Below are positions 60,403-64,000 of a stretch of DNA of 64,000 nucleotides, piece by piece. Origin of the DNA: Sphaeramia orbicularis. Its lineage: Eukaryota > Chordata > Actinopteri > Kurtiformes > Apogonidae. The notes under the pieces were generated by a model, which worked only from the letters and a program-made list of their open reading frames with translations, was not told the origin of the DNA and searched no databases. Each line of letters begins with the position of its first letter. Positions within the stretch are counted from its first letter, which is position 1. The stretch covers positions 20,062,166 to 20,126,165 of the forward strand of contig NC_043976.1 of assembly GCF_902148855.1 (NCBI RefSeq), given 5' to 3'. The position numbers were made by a program, and so were the translations under genes.

Positions 60403-60417
60403 CCAGTAGATGGCGCT
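60403..60417 (+). promoter_or_regulatory. Candidate CTCF binding site
   Basis: CCAGTAGATGGCGCT fits the CTCF core consensus CCASYAGRKGGCRSY at all 15 positions. It lies about 1.2 kb upstream of the mybl1 promoter and 3.2 kb before the promoter-like cluster at the right edge, where an insulator would be placed. One motif alone does not prove occupancy. Confidence 0.55.
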
Positions 60418-60760
60418 GTTTGACTTCTACTGAGCGTAAAGGTGTCTGAAACTGTTAATTTCAACACCAAACCAGCAACCTAACCGGAAAAATTATTATA
60501 TCTTCCAAAATAAGTTTCATATAATTGTACCTTTAAATAACAGCAGTGTATCACCCAGTTGTGCAACAATTTCCCCCCAATTTGTAATACCCTTCTTGTT
60601 GATAATGAAAACCACAAAAATCCAAGTGTGTCAATTTTATTGTTCATTAGAAACTGAATAAGTTCTTACTTTACAGGAAGACAAGATGACTAAACCCCTC
60701 TTGGATCAGTTGGAAAATGCATAACACAAACTGAAGACAGGGTAAATTTTCTTTTATTAA

Positions 60761-61304
60761 CCCATAAAGACCCAGGGCTACTTTTGTGGCAGTTCCCAAG
60801 GGTTTCTTTTTTTTTTTTCTCTACTTCACTTTTCTTAAATGAGTTATCATTATTTATTATAATATTATCCTCTGTTTTTTTTTTTTTTTTTTTAGTGAAA
60901 ATCAGGTATTTTCCTGTATTTAATTTACTGATCATTTAGATGTTCATTAAAGCTCAGGTTAAAGTTGAGGGTTATTACATCGGAAACAGAAAAAACTGAG
61001 GAAAAAGTGACAGCAAAGATATCAATAACTGAACATAAAATAAGTGTCTCCATCCACTGTCATTTGACAAACTACGTCAATTTATTTTGCTGATTAATGC
61101 TGTAGAAGATGATGCTGTTTCCATGTTCACCACAGAGCCTCTGAAAGTCCAAATGGGTCATATGTGATGACCATGAAAAGATAACAAACTGTATTTTACA
61201 CCAATTATTTACATGGATTGATAGGATTAGTAGATCAACAGGTATTAAACAGTTTAGATCAGTAGAAGATTTTGTTCAATGGTGAATGTTTGGGTCTTTA
61301 TGGA
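60761..61304 (+). mobile_element. piggyBac-type MITE, copy 3
   Basis: A 544-base element from CCCATAAAGACCCAGGG to TTGGGTCTTTATGGA-like right end (TTTGGGTCTTTATGG), with TTAA on both sides (60757-60760 and 61305-61308). Same orientation and nearly the same length as copy 1 at 40536. Contains poly-T runs near 60808 and 60878. No transposase. Confidence 0.88.
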
Positions 61305-61613
61305 TTAAAAACTAACATTTAACTATCTATATAGTAATAAATGGATCTCACTGGGTAGCAGCATTGCAGACTTAAAACAAAATACATTGCTATGGATTTA
61401 ACTATCATTATAGCATTTTACTACTGACAGCAACGCAATAAACACATAAATGCAACAGAGTTCTTAATTCAAAAACATCATACATTAAAACACTGACTGC
61501 CCTACTAGACTGACCACAAAGAGATGCTGACCCACACATGGTACATGTTTAGAATGTTTTAGAATGTAATTTTGACCTTTTGACCCCCCCAGATTAATGG
61601 GTAACTGATAGGG

Positions 61614-61797
61614 GGTCACAGCCAACATTACTTCTTTATTCACTCATCTTAACTGTATTTGTTATAGTATGACGCTGAAATTTTTTTTAATCATGTAATG
61701 TTGATCTTTTTTAATTAATATGTGACCAGGGTGGGGCATAGTCAACATTACTAGTTTGAACATCTTAGCTCTGTTTGTTGAGGAGTTACAGTGTTTT
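61614..61797 (+). repeat. Two-copy tandem repeat, unit about 119 bases
   Basis: GGGTCACAGCCAACATTACT..CATCTTAACTGTATTTGTT..AGT at 61614-61675 recurs as GGGGCATAGTCAACATTACT..CATCTTAGCTCTGTTTGTT..AGT from about 61733. Diverged, so not recent. Confidence 0.55.
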
Positions 61798-62217
61798 AAC
61801 ATGATCACAAATGCACACACAGATGGCACTGCCCTGTCATGACTGAAGATTGTAGACTGTTTACTAATGATATTTATTATAGTGGTGTAATTTCATGACA
61901 AAGTGTCTAAATAATTCTTCCACCGCCAGTACAACATATAAGGCCCTTAAACAGATTTTGGATCATTAAAACATTTTGAGGCCCTCTGGTATTTTACATG
62001 ATGATTTACTATTAATAATATAATCAATTGTGCAAAGAAAAACAAAACAGAAACAGAGACATTTATGTTTGTGCAAGAGTAGAGCTCAGAAATTGAATTA
62101 AAGTGGAAAATGATATCTGGGTTTATGATGTTTGCGGATGACTTTGTGATCTGTAGTGAGAACAGGGAGCAGGTGGGGGGTGGGGTGGTGAAGCAGTGAG
62201 GTTGCAAGGACTTAAAG

Positions 62218-63320
62218 CAGAGGTCTCAAACGTGTGGCCTGGGGGCCAAATCCGGCCCGTCAAAGGGTCCAGTCTGGCCCATGGGATAAATTAGTGAAAT
62301 GCAACAATTACAATGAAAGTATTAATCATTTTAGTTCAAGTTCCATATCCAGACCAATTTAATCTGAAGTGGGTAGGATCAGTAAAATACGATCATAATA
62401 ACCTATAAATACTCACAACTCCAAATTTTTCTCTTTGTAAATGTAAACATTTTCATGTCATTTTACTGTAGTTACACTAAAACAAACTATAATTTCACAA
62501 AAACGAATGCGAACGCGAATAACCTAAACAAACATTAACATTTTGAAATGTCTGAAGTGCAAATGTACCAATATTCTGCCTGTTATTAAATGTTTTGTGT
62601 ATTTGCTGATCCACTGTTGTCTGTAAGTTGTAATTTACATGTGTAAATGATAAACTGAGTCATAATATTGTTAAAATTGCATTTAGTTTTCTTAAGAAAT
62701 TTCAGTTTGTTCATGTTTATCACATAATTTTACAGGATAGTTGGTCGATGTAAATATTTTCATTGTATAATTACCTCTGCCAAGGAGGTTATGTTTTTGG
62801 TGGCGTTGGTTTGTCTGTTTGTCTGTCTGTTTGTCTGTCTGTGTGCAAGATAACTCAAAAAGTTATGGACGGATTTGGATGAAAATTTCAGGAAATGTTG
62901 ATGCTGACACAAGGAACAAATGACTAAATTTTGGTGGTGACTGGGGGGTGGGGGGGGGCACTGATGTGCCTTGGCGGAGGTCTGCGCTCTCCGAGTGCTT
63001 TTCTAGAAAAGAGAGCGCAGACCTCCGTCAAGGCAGATCAGTGCCCCCACTCCTGATCACCACCAAAATTTAATTATTTGTTCCTTGTGCCAGTATCAAA
63101 ATTTCCTGAAATTTTCATCCAAATCCGTGATCTGCCTTGGCGGAGGTCTGCGCTCTCCGAGTGCTTTTCTAGTTTTACTTTTTTTGCACTAAAACATAGA
63201 GGAAAGTTGGAGTTTACATTATTTATATATTATTATGTTATTATTTCAGTGGTCTGGCCCACTTCAGATTAAAATTGGGCTTAATGTGGCCCCTGAACTA
63301 AAATGAGTTTGACACCCATG
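62218..63320. mobile_element. hAT-type MITE (family A) with nested insertion
   Basis: Ends are CAGAGGTCTCAAACGTGTGG and GAGTTTGACACCCATG. The flanking octamers ACTTAAAG (62210-62217) and ACTTTAAG (63321-63328) match at seven of eight, the expected 8-bp hAT duplication. The body is related to the copy at 8314-8779; relative to that copy it carries an extra block at about 62771-63174. No transposase. Confidence 0.85.
62771..63174 (+). repeat. Composite palindromic repeat nested in the hAT MITE
   Basis: A forward copy of the CCTCNGCCAAGG family (62771-63004, TTACCTCTGCCAAGGAGG to CCGAGTGCTTTTCTAG) is followed head-to-head by a partial inverted copy (about 63005-63128, starting AAAAGAGAGCGCAGACCTCC) and then the last part of a forward copy (63129-63174). 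The inverted halves share TTGGTGGTGA / TCACCACCAA and GGATTTGGATGAAA / TTTCATCCAAATCC, so the block can form a long hairpin. Confidence 0.75.
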
Positions 63321-63570
63321 ACTTTAAGCATTAACTGTAAACTGTTCAGAACTATGTGGAGGTTGGCTTGGAGGTAAAGAAACGAGCTCAGGCAGAGTAG
63401 AATGGGAAAAGTGGCAGGAGTGATGTGTGACAAAACATATCAGAAGAAGAAGAATTAAAGAATTACGGGGAAAAGAAGAAAAATTAAAGGAAATGTGTAC
63501 AGGAAGATAGTGATGTTATGTGATTGATGGAATTTTCTGGAGTAGTACAAGACTTTTATTTTGAAATGCA

Positions 63571-63900
63571 GGGCCGGAAGTGCGCATGCTCCGTTTGGTG
63601 TACCTTGATGGCGGACGGTTGAAGCTCCGAGGTCCCGTGACAAAATTTTCATGGGAACTTTCAACAGCCAGGAGAGGACTGATGTTTCCTGCTTCTCTCA
63701 CTTGATGGACGCTTATGGGTAGCAAGAAAAAAATACACTCACATTTGGAAGGTTTGGGGTCTTTAGTTTTGTCTAAAACGGATCAAAAGTTGTGTATATT
63801 GACAGTGAGTGTTATTCTGCGAAATATCCCCGCTGGAAGTAAGAAAATAGATGACCACCGCATCGAAATACTGTAAGGTACGTGATGTTCATGTAAATGT
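63571..63900 (+). promoter_or_regulatory. Promoter-like cluster and possible first exon of an unidentified gene
   Basis: In about 45 bases lie an ETS site CCGGAAGTG (63574-63582), an NRF1-like TGCGCATGC (63581-63589) and a YY1-like GATGGCGG (63607-63614) in plus orientation. This trio marks TATA-less housekeeping promoters, with the YY1 motif usually just downstream of the start. A possible first coding exon follows at 63851-63877 (nine codons, MTTASKYCK) ending in a good donor AAG/gtacgt. I do not recognise the gene; VCPIP1, SGK3 and other human neighbours do not start this way as far as I recall. Confidence 0.45.
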
Positions 63901-64000
63901 TACGTACCTTGCTCTTTGCTAACGTAGCGCTGGCTAACATAGAGAAGTGTTTATTAAACCTGTCACAGTGGAACATAAGTAGTATGGTTTTGTTTGTGTG

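Noticed and set aside
1-64000. Endogenous retrovirus, LTR retrotransposon or Polinton
   Set aside because: No long terminal repeats, primer-binding site, protease, integrase, capsid or envelope-like coding was recognised anywhere; the only reverse-transcriptase coding is of LINE type.

Overview
The window looks like a piece of a teleost (probably percomorph) nuclear chromosome. Evidence is the spliced vertebrate genes with short introns, fish-style non-autonomous hAT, Tc1/mariner and piggyBac-like elements, a fish tRNA-type SINE, L2/Rex-like LINE tails and many simple repeats. It holds four protein genes that I could reconstruct completely: corticotropin-releasing hormone (crhb-like, minus strand, 1483-1995 with a 5' UTR exon near 2541-2645), the ribosome-biogenesis factor rrs1 (plus, single exon, 31549-32628), the small neural protein vexin vxn (plus, five coding exons, 38723-43245) and the A-Myb transcription factor mybl1 (minus, 16 coding exons, 58708 down to 51294). 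The same order and orientation (CRH minus, RRS1 plus, VXN plus, MYBL1 minus) is known from human 8q13, so this is an ancient vertebrate synteny block. Human ADHFE1, which lies between RRS1 and VXN, is not visible here.

Layout. 1-1480: no gene seen; crhb 3' UTR at the right end. 1483-2680: crhb with a TATA promoter. 2.8-31.4 kb: a gene-free interval of about 28 kb between crhb and rrs1 that carries two hAT MITEs, a 5'-truncated LINE, a SINE, decayed Tc1-like sequence, a TIR element enclosing a piggyBac-type relic, a Tc1/mariner MITE and several conserved-looking non-repeat stretches that could be enhancers. 31.4-32.85 kb: rrs1 with two CACGTG E-boxes and an ETS site. 33.7-34.9 kb: three MITEs in about 1.1 kb. 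37.4-38.0 kb: a LINE 3' fragment. 38.6-43.3 kb: vxn, whose third intron holds two piggyBac-type MITEs in inverted orientation. 43.3-51.2 kb: no gene recognised. 51.29-58.71 kb: mybl1. 58.9-59.25 kb: its GC-richer CCAAT/E2F promoter. 60.4 kb: a perfect CTCF consensus. 60.76-63.33 kb: another piggyBac-type MITE and a hAT MITE with a composite palindrome inside it. 63.57-63.88 kb: a promoter-like ETS/NRF1/YY1 cluster and a possible first exon of an unidentified plus-strand gene.

The genes do not form a pathway: crhb is a hypothalamic stress hormone, rrs1 a nucleolar 60S assembly factor, vxn a neurogenesis factor and mybl1 a germline/cell-cycle transcription factor. No novel defence or mobile gene system was found. 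The most unexpected coding observation is that the fish vxn orthologue encodes a clear SH3 domain between its conserved N- and C-terminal ends. No retrovirus, LTR element or Polinton was recognised.
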